From an uncultured Mucilaginibacter sp. (GTDB lineage: Bacteria; Bacteroidota; Bacteroidia; Sphingobacteriales; Sphingobacteriaceae), in NCBI RefSeq assembly GCF_946479965.1, contig NZ_CAMLHX010000013.1, positions 25,078-89,077 of the forward strand: 64,000 bases of DNA, in the 5' to 3' direction. This document shows, piece after piece, positions 24,590 through 33,803 of the stretch (the stretch's first letter is position 1; each line of letters begins with the position of its first letter). The position numbers and the translations under genes were made by a program. Below the pieces are notes generated by a model that saw nothing but the letters and a program-made list of their open reading frames with translations, did no database searches and was not told where the DNA came from.

Positions 24590-25738
24590 ATGAAATTAGC
24601 AGACCGTTACCTTAAAACACGTAAACTGACAGAAACTATTTGCAGCCACCTGCAAACCGAGGATTATGTGGTACAGCCGGTGGTGGATGTAAGTCCGCCT
24701 AAATGGCATTTGGGCCATACCACCTGGTTTTTTGAGACTTTTATTTTGAAGCCCTACTTTATGGGCTATCAGGAGTATAGCCCTGAGTTTAACTACGTGT
24801 TTAACAGCTACTACGAAACAGTGGGCAACAGGGTTATTCGTACTGATAGGGGTAATTTGAGTCGCCCTACGGTTATTGATATTTACCGCTATCGCGAGTA
24901 TGTGGATGAGGCAATGGTTAATTTCCTTTGTCATGAGCCATCAGCCGATGTAAAAGAATTGATTATCCTCGGCTTTAACCACGAGGAACAGCATCAGGAG
25001 TTGTTGTATACCGATATAAAATACATTTTAGGGCATAACCCGCTGTTCCCGGCTTATGATAAAAACTATGTATCGCCTAAAGTAGAATGGGTCGACGGCG
25101 ATTTTATCAGCATGGCAGAGGGTGTTTACGAGATAGGTTTTGAAGGGGACGGTTTTTGTTTTGATAATGAGTTGAACAGGCACAAAGTATATTTAAACAG
25201 CTACAGGATAAGTCCTAATCTGGTAACTAATGCCGAGTATCTGGAATTTATTAATGCTGATGGTTACCATGATTTCCGCCACTGGCATGCAGAGGGGTGG
25301 GATTGGGTAAATACCCATAAAATTGAAGCACCGTTGTACTGGCATTTGATTGATGGCGAATGGCATAATTATACTTACCGTGCCTTGGAACCGCTTAATT
25401 TGAAGGAGCCTGTTTGTCATATTAGCTTTTTTGAAGCGTATGCTTATGCATCTTGGAAAGGGATGCGCCTGCCTACCGAATTTGAGTGGGAGGCCGCTGC
25501 CAACCAATTTAAATGGGGCAAAAGCTGGGAATGGACCGAAAGCGCCTACTTGCCTTACCCCGGATTTGCCAAAGCACCCGGCGCAATTGGCGAGTATAAT
25601 GGCAAGTTTATGGTGAATCAGAAGGTGTTGCGTGGCGCATCAGAAGTTACATCACCGGGGCATAGCAGGGCTACTTACCGCAACTTTTTTCAAACTCATT
25701 TACGCTGGCAGTTTACGGGGATCCGCCTGGCCAGGTAA
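24590..25738 (+). CDS. egtB: Ergothioneine biosynthesis sulfoxide synthase EgtB
   Basis: 382 aa. The DinB-like N-terminal domain carries the iron ligands: H43 in WHLGHTTWFFE and H131/H135 in NHEEQHQELL. Residues ~165-382 are a formylglycine-generating-enzyme-like domain (NLVTNAEYLEF, MRLPTEFEWEAAA, VLRGAS, YRNFF). EgtB couples trimethylhistidine (hercynine) with a thiol donor in an O2- and Fe(II)-dependent reaction. EgtA, EgtC and EgtE are not in the window, so the donor could be cysteine, as in some short pathways, with the C-S lyase elsewhere. Starts on the base after the permease stop. Confidence 0.92.
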   Translation: MKLADRYLKTRKLTETICSHLQTEDYVVQPVVDVSPPKWHLGHTTWFFETFILKPYFMGYQEYSPEFNYVFNSYYETVGNRVIRTDRGNLSRPTVIDIYRYREYVDEAMVNFLCHEPSADVKELIILGFNHEEQHQELLYTDIKYILGHNPLFPAYDKNYVSPKVEWVDGDFISMAEGVYEIGFEGDGFCFDNELNRHKVYLNSYRISPNLVTNAEYLEFINADGYHDFRHWHAEGWDWVNTHKIEAPLYWHLIDGEWHNYTYRALEPLNLKEPVCHISFFEAYAYASWKGMRLPTEFEWEAAANQFKWGKSWEWTESAYLPYPGFAKAPGAIGEYNGKFMVNQKVLRGASEVTSPGHSRATYRNFFQTHLRWQFTGIRLAR

Positions 25739-25752
25739 TAATATTAACAAGC

Positions 25753-26736
25753 ATGGATCAAACTACATCTACTATGACAACTGATGCGCCTGATATAAAA
25801 ACCACGCAGTTTTATACCGACGTAATAAAAGGACTTACGACTAGCCCCAAGCGCCTAAGTTCTAAATATTTTTATGATGCTAAAGGCGATAAGATATTCC
25901 AGGAGCTGATGAATTGCGAGGAGTACTACCCAACCAAATGCGAACTGGAGGTATTCTCAGAGCAAACAGCTGAACTTGCACAGGCTATTGCGGGTGATGG
26001 CGAGCCATTTGATCTGATAGAGCTGGGTGCCGGCGATGCCATGAAATCGACCTACCTGCTGCGGTATTTGCTTGACCAAAAGATCGACTTCACTTATCTG
26101 CCCATTGATATATCAGATAACGTGATATCCTACTTAAATAATACCTTACCGCTGACCTTGCCTGGTCTTAACATAACTGGCCTTAACGGGGAGTACTTTG
26201 ATATGCTTAAAAAGGCCGCTACCCTACCAACGCGGCGCAAGGTGGTGATGTTTTTGGGTTCCAACGTAGGGAATATGCCGGTTACTGAGGCTATTGGGTT
26301 TATTAAGGAGCTCAACAGGCACTTGTCGGCGGGAGATATGCTGCTGATAGGCATCGACCTTAAAAAAGCCCCTAAGACGGTGCTTGCGGCCTATAACGAT
26401 AAGGAGGGTATTACCAAACGGTTCAATCTTAACCTGTTGGAAAGGATAAACAGGGAACTTAACGGCGATTTTGATTTGCAGCAATTTGACCACTACGCCA
26501 CTTACGACCCTGAAACCGGGGCCTGTAAGAGCTATCTGGTAAGCTTAAATGACCAAACAGTGCATATTGGCGACGAAGTCATCCGCTTTGTTAAGGATGA
26601 GTACATTTATATGGAGATATCGCAGAAGTTTACCATAAAGCAGACAGAGCAAATGGCCCGCGAAGCCGGCTTTACACCCGTACGGGAGCTATTTGACAGC
26701 AAGCAGTGGTTTATGGATGCTGTATGGGTGGCCTAA
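25753..26736 (+). CDS. egtD: L-histidine N-alpha-methyltransferase EgtD
   Basis: 327 aa, the usual length. The SAM-binding motif ELGAGDAMKSTYLL (~res 96-109), the LPIDIS acidic loop, FLGSNVGNM and the C-terminal IYMEISQKF block identify EgtD. It trimethylates histidine to hercynine, the substrate of EgtB encoded 14 bp upstream. Last gene of the ergothioneine operon. In-frame ATG at residue 11 is an alternative start; homologs vary here. Confidence 0.93.
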   Translation: MDQTTSTMTTDAPDIKTTQFYTDVIKGLTTSPKRLSSKYFYDAKGDKIFQELMNCEEYYPTKCELEVFSEQTAELAQAIAGDGEPFDLIELGAGDAMKSTYLLRYLLDQKIDFTYLPIDISDNVISYLNNTLPLTLPGLNITGLNGEYFDMLKKAATLPTRRKVVMFLGSNVGNMPVTEAIGFIKELNRHLSAGDMLLIGIDLKKAPKTVLAAYNDKEGITKRFNLNLLERINRELNGDFDLQQFDHYATYDPETGACKSYLVSLNDQTVHIGDEVIRFVKDEYIYMEISQKFTIKQTEQMAREAGFTPVRELFDSKQWFMDAVWVA

Positions 26737-26965
26737 TACAGGTTGTTTGTTCCGGTGTGCGGAGGTGAAACAAATGGAACAAAGCGGAGCAGTATTTTTA
26801 TTAAGTAGTTGGTATACAGCAATCTGCTGTTTTTGCCCGGAACAAAGTGGAACAAATATTCGTCAGGAAATTTAGCTGTGGGATTGGGTTAATTTGCTGA
26901 TAATCAGCATGCTGAAAAATTGGTCGATTTTGCTCCGGTAGCGGAGCAAGAAAATGATGTAAATT
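26737..26965. other. Convergent intergenic region with hairpins
   Basis: No gene. It holds three GGAACAAA repeats (around 26770, 26841 and 26852), a palindrome GCTGATAATCAGC near 26898, and a perfect hairpin TTGCTCCG-GTAG-CGGAGCAA (26930-26949) without a T-tract. The hairpin sits between convergent egtD and the small lipoprotein gene and may end either transcript. Confidence 0.4.
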
Positions 26966-27103
26966 TTAAGTACGGCTGTCGGGTGTGGCCGTTGTTTTTA
27001 CCTTACCAAACTTAGGGCAGCCGCAATCTTTTTTGAAGATACCGCAGGCCGATGTGCAGAGCAACAGCGCCAAACCCATCAATATAACTTTACTTTTTAA
27101 CAT
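26966..27103 (-). CDS. Small lipoprotein, 45 aa
   Basis: Reads MLKSKVILMGLALLLCTSAC then GIFKKDCGCPKFGKVKTTATP. A hydrophobic signal ends at Cys20 (lipobox TSAC), followed by a CGCP motif in a basic, 25-residue mature part. The start overlaps the 3' end of the VanZ gene by 14 nt in another frame, the usual sign of translational coupling. Three cysteines in so small a mature peptide suggest metal or thiol chemistry at the envelope, but no function is known to me. Confidence 0.72.
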   Translation of the reverse strand: MLKSKVILMGLALLLCTSACGIFKKDCGCPKFGKVKTTATPDSRT

Positions 27104-27485
27104 GTTCTGTCGCGTTTATCGTTATTAATACACTAAATATCCCCATACATGCGCCAACCGAATCTGCAAACAGATCATCCCAATCGCCGCTGCGCCAGGT
27201 AAATATGGTAAGTTGCAATATTTCTATCAATGCGCCAAATGCTATTGCAAGCAAGGTAATAAGCCAGGCATTTTTATAAGTTAAACGTTCGTTTATTTTC
27301 TGGCGTATAAATCCGTTCGCAATAAATACTACTAGTACAAAGAACAAACCACAATGCACTAATTTATCAAAGCCCGGAAAAAACAGGTGCGATTTGCCAA
27401 CCTCACCAATCTCAACGTTACAAAGTATAAAAACAAATAAGGCCCACAGTAGGGTGAGCCTTTGATTTTTTAACAGGGTATTCAT
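27090..27485 (-). CDS. VanZ-family membrane protein
   Basis: 131 aa with four predicted helices: ~10-26, ~43-62 (FVLVVFIANGF), ~75-93 and ~105-125. The pattern F.g.DKl.H...f..l (FPGFDKLVHCGLFFVLV) and GALIEILQ.f...R..d..D..a...G (GALIEILQLTIFTWRSGDWDDL) is that of the VanZ-like family. It follows gcvH by 3 bp and precedes the small lipoprotein, forming a three-gene minus-strand unit. Exact role unknown; VanZ proteins are not limited to glycopeptide resistance. Confidence 0.85.
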   Translation of the reverse strand: MNTLLKNQRLTLLWALFVFILCNVEIGEVGKSHLFFPGFDKLVHCGLFFVLVVFIANGFIRQKINERLTYKNAWLITLLAIAFGALIEILQLTIFTWRSGDWDDLFADSVGACMGIFSVLITINATEHVKK

Positions 27486-27488
27486 CCC

Positions 27489-27869
27489 TTATTCGCCAAT
27501 AATGGCTTTGTAAGCGTCGGCTGATAATAAGCCTTCCGCATCAGCAACATTGCTTAAGCTTACTTTTACCATCCATCCTTCACCATACGGATCGCTGTTT
27601 ACTAATTCGGGCTGGCTGTCAAGCGCGGGGTTAACCTGCGTTACAGTGCCTGTAAGCGGCATAAACAGGTCTGATACGGTTTTAACGGCCTCTACGGTGC
27701 CAAAAACTTCTTCGGCAGCAACTTCTTTGCCTACCGAGGGAATATCGACATAAACAATATCTCCTAACTCACGCTGTGCAAATTCAGTAATGCCAATGTA
27801 GGCATCGCCGCCTTCAACTCTAATCCATTCGTGGTCTTTGGTGTATTTTAATTCAGCGGGAAAGTTCAT
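27489..27869 (-). CDS. gcvH: Glycine cleavage system H protein
   Basis: 126 aa from ATG 27869 (a TTG three codons upstream is not needed), the standard GcvH length. Sequence landmarks: [20 protein letters not shown] at the N-terminus and the lipoylation site in [13 protein letters not shown]. It carries the lipoyl arm that shuttles the aminomethyl group between the P, T and L proteins. The T-protein gene lies separately at 47008, so the system is scattered. Confidence 0.97.
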   Translation of the reverse strand: MNFPAELKYTKDHEWIRVEGGDAYIGITEFAQRELGDIVYVDIPSVGKEVAAEEVFGTVEAVKTVSDLFMPLTGTVTQVNPALDSQPELVNSDPYGEGWMVKVSLSNVADAEGLLSADAYKAIIGE

Positions 27870-27989
27870 TTCTATCAATTTTATGTTTTCAAAAATAAGA
27901 AAACTTTATAGAAGAGAAATAAGTTAAAGGATAAAGCTTACATTTAATTTTTGCAGCCCATACTGCACAAAAAGTATCATACCCTATAT

Positions 27990-28535
27990 ATGAGAAGAAT
28001 AAAATGTGTGCTCGTCGCCATTTGTGCTTGCGCTTTATTAAGCTGCAAGGAAAACGATGCTGAGAAAACCACGCCCGCTGTTAAAGAACCTTTAATGGTG
28101 GTTGAGAAGGTTGATGCTGAGTTCATCGCGACAGCAAATGATATATGTAACGCCGAAATAACAGCTGGAAAGCTGGCCATGGCCAAAGGCTCAGACAAAC
28201 GCATAAAAAATTTCGGGCGGATAATGGTTAAGGATTATACAAAGGGGGCCGCTAAATTGCTTAAACTCTCAAAAGCAAAAAGAATACCGCTGCCTGATAG
28301 TTTAACGGCCGAAACAGCAGGCAAGATGGCTGCGCTTAATACCATGACGGGGAAGGGTTTTGACCGGGCCTATATTGATTACATAACTGCAGATCATCAA
28401 AGCGCTATCAAGACTTTTGAGCAGGCCCAAAAAAATTGTTTTGATAAAGAGATCAAAACAACGGCCCGAAAAGGTATACTCGTTTTTAAAAGGCATCTGG
28501 AGGCCATCTTTTCCATCGAAGACAGTATGCACTAA
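27990..28535 (+). CDS. DUF4142 lipoprotein (ferritin-like helical domain)
   Basis: 181 aa from ATG 27990, which gives a lipoprotein signal MRRIKCVLVAICACALLSC; an upstream start at 27951 would put 13 polar residues ahead of it. The rest is all-helical with the family blocks FIATANDICNAEITAGKLA, FGRIMVKDYTKGA and HQSAIKTFEQAQKN. DUF4142 proteins have a ferritin-like fold and sit in the periplasm or outer membrane; their role is unclear. Confidence 0.85.
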   Translation: MRRIKCVLVAICACALLSCKENDAEKTTPAVKEPLMVVEKVDAEFIATANDICNAEITAGKLAMAKGSDKRIKNFGRIMVKDYTKGAAKLLKLSKAKRIPLPDSLTAETAGKMAALNTMTGKGFDRAYIDYITADHQSAIKTFEQAQKNCFDKEIKTTARKGILVFKRHLEAIFSIEDSMH

Positions 28536-28630
28536 CAAAAACGTTATCGTGATTTTTACAGGGAATTTTTGCATTAGCCCTTTTAAAGCAATAATTTGGC
28601 TGCTGTAAATCAATAATCAGGTCAATTTTT

Positions 28631-29644
28631 ATGTCATCACCCATCGTAACCGGATTAATGGCCTACGGCATGTCGGGCAGATTATTTCACGCGCCTTTTT
28701 TAAGCACCAACCCGCAGTTTAACTTAAAAGCTGTAGTTGAGCGCAATCAAAAGAAAATGGCGGCCGACTACCCGGACATCATTAGTTACAACTCGATTGA
28801 TGAGCTGTTGAACGACCCCGAGATAGAATTGATTGTTGTAAACACCCCCAGCTTTACCCATGCCGACTTTGGCAAACGGGTGCTTGCAGCCGGCAAGCAT
28901 GTTTTAATAGAAAAGCCGGTAGCTGCAAATGTAGCCGAAGTAAAAGAGTTGTTTGACCTGGGCAAAAAAGTTAACCGCAAGGTTATGGTTTACCAAAACC
29001 GCCGCTGGGACAGCGATTTCCTGTCGGTAAAAGAGGTAATTGAGAGTGGCAGACTGGGCAGGCTTGTCGAGATGCACATCAGGTACGATAGATATAAGCC
29101 GGAATTAGCCGTAAAACCCTTTAAAGAGGGTGGGGATATACCTGCAGCGGGGGTGCGGTACGATCTGGGTGCACATATAGTTGATCAGACCATTCATTTG
29201 TTTGGCAAGCCTTTGTCGTTTGACAGGGTGGATGCCATTCAGCGTGATAGGTCAGAAAATTTTGATTACATGAACCTGCGTCTTGTTTACCCGGGCGGCC
29301 TGGTTGTTTCGGTTGTTTCCGGATTGCTTATTGCCGACCAACTTCCGGCATTTGTTGTGCACGGCACCCTTGGTAGTTTTAGCAAACACCGTTGCGATGT
29401 GCAGGAGCCACAGCTAAATATCCCTATATTGCCAAACGATGCAGCTTACGGGGTAGAACCTGTGGGATGTGAAGGCAAATTGGTAACAATTGGTATTGAC
29501 GGAGAACAGAACATTGAATTTATACCCGCGCCAAAAGGCGATTATAATAATTTATTTTACGCGGTTTATCACGCCATCCGCGAAAACGCGTTATATCCAA
29601 TAACCGAAGAGCATATTGTATGGCAAATGGAAATGCTTGAATGA
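28631..29644 (+). CDS. Gfo/Idh/MocA family NAD(P)-dependent oxidoreductase
   Basis: 337 aa. N-terminal Rossmann domain (GLMAYGMSGRLFHAPFL, cofactor loop), then the family motif EKPVAANVAEVKEL and the catalytic-lysine region, with the C-terminal sugar-binding domain containing DLGAHIVDQTIHLFG. Probably a sugar or inositol dehydrogenase of the type common in Bacteroidota. Its TGA overlaps the ATG of the thioredoxin-like gene (ATGA), so the two are translated together. Confidence 0.92.
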   Translation: MSSPIVTGLMAYGMSGRLFHAPFLSTNPQFNLKAVVERNQKKMAADYPDIISYNSIDELLNDPEIELIVVNTPSFTHADFGKRVLAAGKHVLIEKPVAANVAEVKELFDLGKKVNRKVMVYQNRRWDSDFLSVKEVIESGRLGRLVEMHIRYDRYKPELAVKPFKEGGDIPAAGVRYDLGAHIVDQTIHLFGKPLSFDRVDAIQRDRSENFDYMNLRLVYPGGLVVSVVSGLLIADQLPAFVVHGTLGSFSKHRCDVQEPQLNIPILPNDAAYGVEPVGCEGKLVTIGIDGEQNIEFIPAPKGDYNNLFYAVYHAIRENALYPITEEHIVWQMEMLE

Positions 29645-30177
29645 TTTTAACAATGATAAAAAGATTACTGTTTTTTTTAAGCCTGGTAATAGTAGCCGGC
29701 TGTACCAACGCGCAAAACAAAGATAACGGCACCATTGTCCATTACCGGATATTAAAACCCGACAGTACTTTTACTTCGTGGAAAGACCTGAAGAAGGGCC
29801 AGCCTGTAATGCTGATGTATTTTGGTACAGATTGCCCACACTGCCAAAAGCTGACCATAGAGATGAAGCAACGAATGAATGTTTTTAAAAACATTAAGAT
29901 AGTGATGATCACGTTTACCAAAACCGAATATCCATGGATGGGCATGATCAAAAATTTTCAGAGGGATTACGAACTTTCTAAGTATAAAAACATTGTTATG
30001 GGTACCGAGTATCCTGAGTATTTGGCTTTAGGATTTTTTCCTGTGCAAAGATATTACAGCATTCAAACTACGCCTTATATAGCCCTATACAATAAAAAAG
30101 GAAAACAAACCAAGGCCTTTAGTAAAGAGCCTAAGATAGAGAGTTTGGTTGCAGCGGTGAAAAAAGCGATATTATGA
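29641..30177 (+). CDS. Thioredoxin-fold lipoprotein
   Basis: 178 aa (an ATG four codons in, 29653, is an equally good start). N-terminal signal with lipobox VAGC, then a thioredoxin domain with the redox pair CPHC in YFGTDCPHCQKL and the cis-proline loop TTPYIALYNKKG. It is expected to act as a periplasmic TlpA-like reductase or thiol-disulfide enzyme tethered to a membrane. Confidence 0.85.
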   Translation: MILTMIKRLLFFLSLVIVAGCTNAQNKDNGTIVHYRILKPDSTFTSWKDLKKGQPVMLMYFGTDCPHCQKLTIEMKQRMNVFKNIKIVMITFTKTEYPWMGMIKNFQRDYELSKYKNIVMGTEYPEYLALGFFPVQRYYSIQTTPYIALYNKKGKQTKAFSKEPKIESLVAAVKKAIL

Positions 30178-30179
30178 AG

Positions 30180-30216
30180 AGTAATTGTTATCTTTAGTGG
30201 AAAGATCACAATTACT
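30180..30216 (+). terminator. Long imperfect hairpin between thioredoxin-like and barrel genes
   Basis: AGTAATTGT-T-ATCTTT pairs with AAAGAT-C-ACAATTACT, 15 pairs with one internal mismatch and a 5-nt loop, starting 3 nt after the thioredoxin stop. No T-run follows, so termination strength is uncertain. Confidence 0.4.
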
Positions 30217-30259
30217 ATAATTCCACTTCTTGTTAACAAAATTAAAGGCATCCTTCTGC

Positions 30260-32770
30260 ATGCCCTTGTATAGGGGGCAACTCTGCAAGACAACGCATCT
30301 GCAAATATCGCTGTTTGTGTTGTTTTTTGCTCTTTCAACAGCAGGGTATGCTCAAACACCTGCTTTAGGCTCCGTGTCGGGCAAATTGGTAGATTCAAAA
30401 AAAAATGAGCCTTTAAGCGCTGCCACGATTACGCTGGTAGCAAAAGCCGATAATAAGCCGTCCGCTAGCATTCAAACTAACAGTAAGGGCAATTTTAAAT
30501 TAGCTAATATTAAAAATGGCACATACCTTTTAAAGGCTACCCATGTTGGCTATGTTTCTTTAACCAAGGATAGCATAGTTATTAGCGCGGCCAAGTCTGC
30601 AGTGCAAGTGGGCACTTTAAAGCTCCGCAAATCAAAAACGGTTTTAGATGAGGTGCAGGTTACCAACCAAAAAAGTAAGGTAACGCTTGGTATTGATAAA
30701 AAAACGTTTGATGCGTCAGAAAGCACTATAAGTGAAGGAGGGTCTGCTGTAGATCTGCTCGCTAACGTTCCATTGCTCCAGGTAGACGCTACCGGCAGGG
30801 TAACTTTGCGCGGGTCGAATGTTAAGATGCTAATTAACGGTAAAACAACGCCCGGTAGTGTTATAGCCACATTAGAGGCATTACCTGCTGATGCGGTAGA
30901 GCGTGTTGAAGTGATCACTAACCCATCGTCAAAGTACCAGGCCGACGGGCAATCGGGTATTGTAAATATTGTATTAAAAAAGAATGCCCAGATGGGCTTT
31001 TCAGGGCACGTATCTGCAAAGGCCGGTAATTTACAAACGCGCAATGCAACGGCCGAGTTAGCCTACAAAAACCAAAAGATAAACCTGTATGGCAACTATG
31101 GCTATCGCGCCGCCAACCGAATTAGTAATGGCTTTTTTAACCGTACTACTACAGATGCTTCGGGAAGCCAGTTTGCTAATCAGGTGGCAAATCAAAATAC
31201 CTATACCGTTGGCCATAACTTTATAAGTGGCATAGACCTGTTTTTGAATGATAACAATACGCTAAGTTTTTCGAACAACATTAGCTTGCGCGATGTTACC
31301 CGTAACCAGAGCGGACTTACAGTTACGCGCCGTAACGGCCAGATCTGGGAGGAACAGAATCAAGATAACATTAGCACCCGTAAGGGTACTACCCTTAATT
31401 TTAATTTAGATTTTGAGCATAAATTTAAACGTAAAGGCGAATTGCTGACCACTAACATAGGTTTTGGGGATGAAAAGGCCGACGCCCTTAACACGGCGAA
31501 CACCGCATCTTATATAGGAGCAAGCCGGGTTTTAATATCAAACATAAATAACAACAGAAGTACCGAGCGGGCTATTAATTTACAGGCAGACTACACTTTG
31601 CCATTGGAAAACGGCCGTTTTGAAGCCGGATACAGATCATCGCTGGAAAGTGACCGGAGAGATAACCATGTTGACACGCTTGACCGGTTTACCGGTATAA
31701 TAAACTACAGCGATCTGTTATCAAGGAATTTTTTGTATAATCAGAATATTCATGCTGTATACACCAACTATCAAAGGCAGTTTGGCAACTTTAGCATACA
31801 AGGCGGTTTAAGGTTAGAAGATGCTTATATAACCTCAGAGTTGGAAACTTTTGTTGGCGGAATTTATAAGCTGCAAAAAAACAGCCGACATTATTTGAGG
31901 CTATACCCTACCTTGTTTTTAACGCAAAAACTGTCTGAAAGCCAAACTTTGCAATTAAGTTACAGCAGAAGGGTAGGTCGCCCCCGCAACAGGGAAGTGT
32001 CTCCGTTTCTTGATGTAACTAACAGGAAAAACTATTTGCAAGGTAACCCCGACTTGCAGCCTGAAGACACGCACTCTTTTGAGCTGAGCTATATAAATTA
32101 TTTCAAATCTGTTGTGCTTACGTCTTCGGTATTTCATCGCTTTACCACGCAAAATATTCAAGGGGTTTCGTCCTTACTCTCGCCAGAAGTTACACTGTCC
32201 ACATACAGAAATTTAGGCTCGGTAAGCAATACGGGCTATGAGTTAATTGCAAAATACTCACCTGCAGACGCGCTGGATGTAACCGCTAACGTTAACGCGT
32301 TTTATTTAAAATTGAAAGGCGACCCTGCATTTAACATTCAAAATACATCGGGCTTTACCTGGAACAGCAATTTATCAGCAACCATAAAGCCTACAAAAAA
32401 GCTGAGCCTTCAGTTGCGGGGAGATTACAGTGGTTCGCAGGTTAGTGTGCAGGGTAGCCGCCAACCGGTGTATGGTATGGATGCGGCTTTAAAATACAAA
32501 ATTATTAAGGGCCTTACATTTGGCTTCAATACCCGCGATGTGTTTAATTCCAGAAAGGTTATATCCCAAACTTATATAAACAGCAACGGTATAATGCTTG
32601 ACCAGGTTTCGCAAAACAGGCGCAACGTGCGTACATTCATATTTTCGCTTTCGTTTCGTTTTGGCGCTAAAGATACGAAAAAGCAAGACGATGCGGAAGA
32701 TGATAACAAGGTTAAAGACGATGATTCTGACGATGATGCAGACAGAGATGGTAGCATTAACCGTCAGTAA
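30260..32770 (+). CDS. Outer-membrane beta-barrel receptor with carboxypeptidase-like and plug domains
   Basis: 836 aa from ATG 30260 (a TTG at 30230 is in frame). Signal peptide ending AGYAQ; a carboxypeptidase regulatory-like Ig domain (~35-125, GSVSGKLVDSKKNEPLSAAT); a TonB plug-like region (~130-240 with DLLANVPLLQVDATGRVTLR and ERVEVITNPSSKY); then a beta-barrel of the OMP_b-brl_3 type with alternating aromatic strands to FSLSFRFGAK. After that last strand come 30 residues rich in Asp (KVKDDDSDDDADRDG), an extension beyond the usual terminal strand. It probably imports or binds an unknown ligand at the outer membrane. Ends 6 bp from a convergent gene. Confidence 0.88.
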   Translation: MPLYRGQLCKTTHLQISLFVLFFALSTAGYAQTPALGSVSGKLVDSKKNEPLSAATITLVAKADNKPSASIQTNSKGNFKLANIKNGTYLLKATHVGYVSLTKDSIVISAAKSAVQVGTLKLRKSKTVLDEVQVTNQKSKVTLGIDKKTFDASESTISEGGSAVDLLANVPLLQVDATGRVTLRGSNVKMLINGKTTPGSVIATLEALPADAVERVEVITNPSSKYQADGQSGIVNIVLKKNAQMGFSGHVSAKAGNLQTRNATAELAYKNQKINLYGNYGYRAANRISNGFFNRTTTDASGSQFANQVANQNTYTVGHNFISGIDLFLNDNNTLSFSNNISLRDVTRNQSGLTVTRRNGQIWEEQNQDNISTRKGTTLNFNLDFEHKFKRKGELLTTNIGFGDEKADALNTANTASYIGASRVLISNINNNRSTERAINLQADYTLPLENGRFEAGYRSSLESDRRDNHVDTLDRFTGIINYSDLLSRNFLYNQNIHAVYTNYQRQFGNFSIQGGLRLEDAYITSELETFVGGIYKLQKNSRHYLRLYPTLFLTQKLSESQTLQLSYSRRVGRPRNREVSPFLDVTNRKNYLQGNPDLQPEDTHSFELSYINYFKSVVLTSSVFHRFTTQNIQGVSSLLSPEVTLSTYRNLGSVSNTGYELIAKYSPADALDVTANVNAFYLKLKGDPAFNIQNTSGFTWNSNLSATIKPTKKLSLQLRGDYSGSQVSVQGSRQPVYGMDAALKYKIIKGLTFGFNTRDVFNSRKVISQTYINSNGIMLDQVSQNRRNVRTFIFSLSFRFGAKDTKKQDDAEDDNKVKDDDSDDDADRDGSINRQ

Positions 32771-32776
32771 TAGTTG

Positions 32777-33763
32777 TTATTGCTGCTGTTGCTGTTGTTG
32801 CTGCTGAACCATATCCATATACCGTTGATAGCTGTTTTTTGTAACAACGTTAGCATCCGCAGGGGTAGGGGCTGATATGATCTCAACTGTTGATGTTTCT
32901 ATATTTGTCGGGTTGCCAATATCATCATCAACCGTTACAGAGACCTCTAAACGGTGCCCTGACGCTCCTTTATACACACCTTTAACAGGCGAACAATCGC
33001 TAAAATTGCGACCTACGGCTAAGCGCACATGGGTTTCGTTAGCTATACAATTGTTAGTAGGGTCAAGGCCCAGCCAGCCATAGTCGGGTATATAAGCTTC
33101 CGCCCAGGCGTGGGTAGCGCCTTCGCCGCGCATGCCATTTTTGTAGGTGCATATATAACCACTAACATAACGTGCCGGTATATGCACCAGGCGCAGCATT
33201 TCGGTTAATATATGGGCAAAATCCTGGCAAACGCCGGCTTTAAGCTTCCATATTTCGTCAAGTTTGGTCTCAACCGTCGTTACGCCTTTTATGTAATCAA
33301 AATTATCATACACATACTGGCAAAAGCGTAAAGCGATCTGGTAGGGCGTGTCGTCTCTCGACCATTCTTTATCAACTACTTTTTGCAGATCAGCCAGGCC
33401 TTCAAAATATTCCTGCCTTAAAAAATCTATGTAAGGCACCATGTACCTTAATGGCTTTAAATCCTCCCATTGCTGAGCCGGAAAAATATCATTTATAGGT
33501 AAAAGGCGATGTTTGGTAGTAACCAGCATCCTTGAGGTAATAACCATTATTGAATGCGGTACGCTATACGTAAATGTTCCCACCTCGTTGCCGTAATAAT
33601 CTGTAAACGTATCAACCACGGGGCTTCCGCTTACCAAAACATCATGCTTAATAACATCCTGGTAGTCATCCTTTATCGGGAACAATATGATCTGGTTAGC
33701 GCTGTCGCGAACAGGGCTGTCATAAACGTATGTGGTAATATGTTGTATCTGGAACTCAGGCAT
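32777..33763 (-). CDS. Transglutaminase-like protein with polyglutamine tail
   Basis: 328 aa. N-terminal bacterial transglutaminase-associated beta region (ITTYVYDSPVRDSANQIILF), then the core with catalytic Cys in LKAGVCQDFAHIL, His in GATHAWAEAYIP and Asp in WLGLDPTNN. The C-terminus is MDMVQ followed by eight more Gln, encoded by CAG/CAA triplets, a likely slippage-prone run. Third gene of a unit with the alpha-E and ATP-grasp proteins; such trios are proposed peptide- or amide-bond-forming systems. Substrate unknown. Confidence 0.9.
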   Translation of the reverse strand: MPEFQIQHITTYVYDSPVRDSANQIILFPIKDDYQDVIKHDVLVSGSPVVDTFTDYYGNEVGTFTYSVPHSIMVITSRMLVTTKHRLLPINDIFPAQQWEDLKPLRYMVPYIDFLRQEYFEGLADLQKVVDKEWSRDDTPYQIALRFCQYVYDNFDYIKGVTTVETKLDEIWKLKAGVCQDFAHILTEMLRLVHIPARYVSGYICTYKNGMRGEGATHAWAEAYIPDYGWLGLDPTNNCIANETHVRLAVGRNFSDCSPVKGVYKGASGHRLEVSVTVDDDIGNPTNIETSTVEIISAPTPADANVVTKNSYQRYMDMVQQQQQQQQQ

Positions 33764-33803
33764 CTTATTTTAGTTTATTTATCACTGGTCACTCGTCTCC
33801 CAA

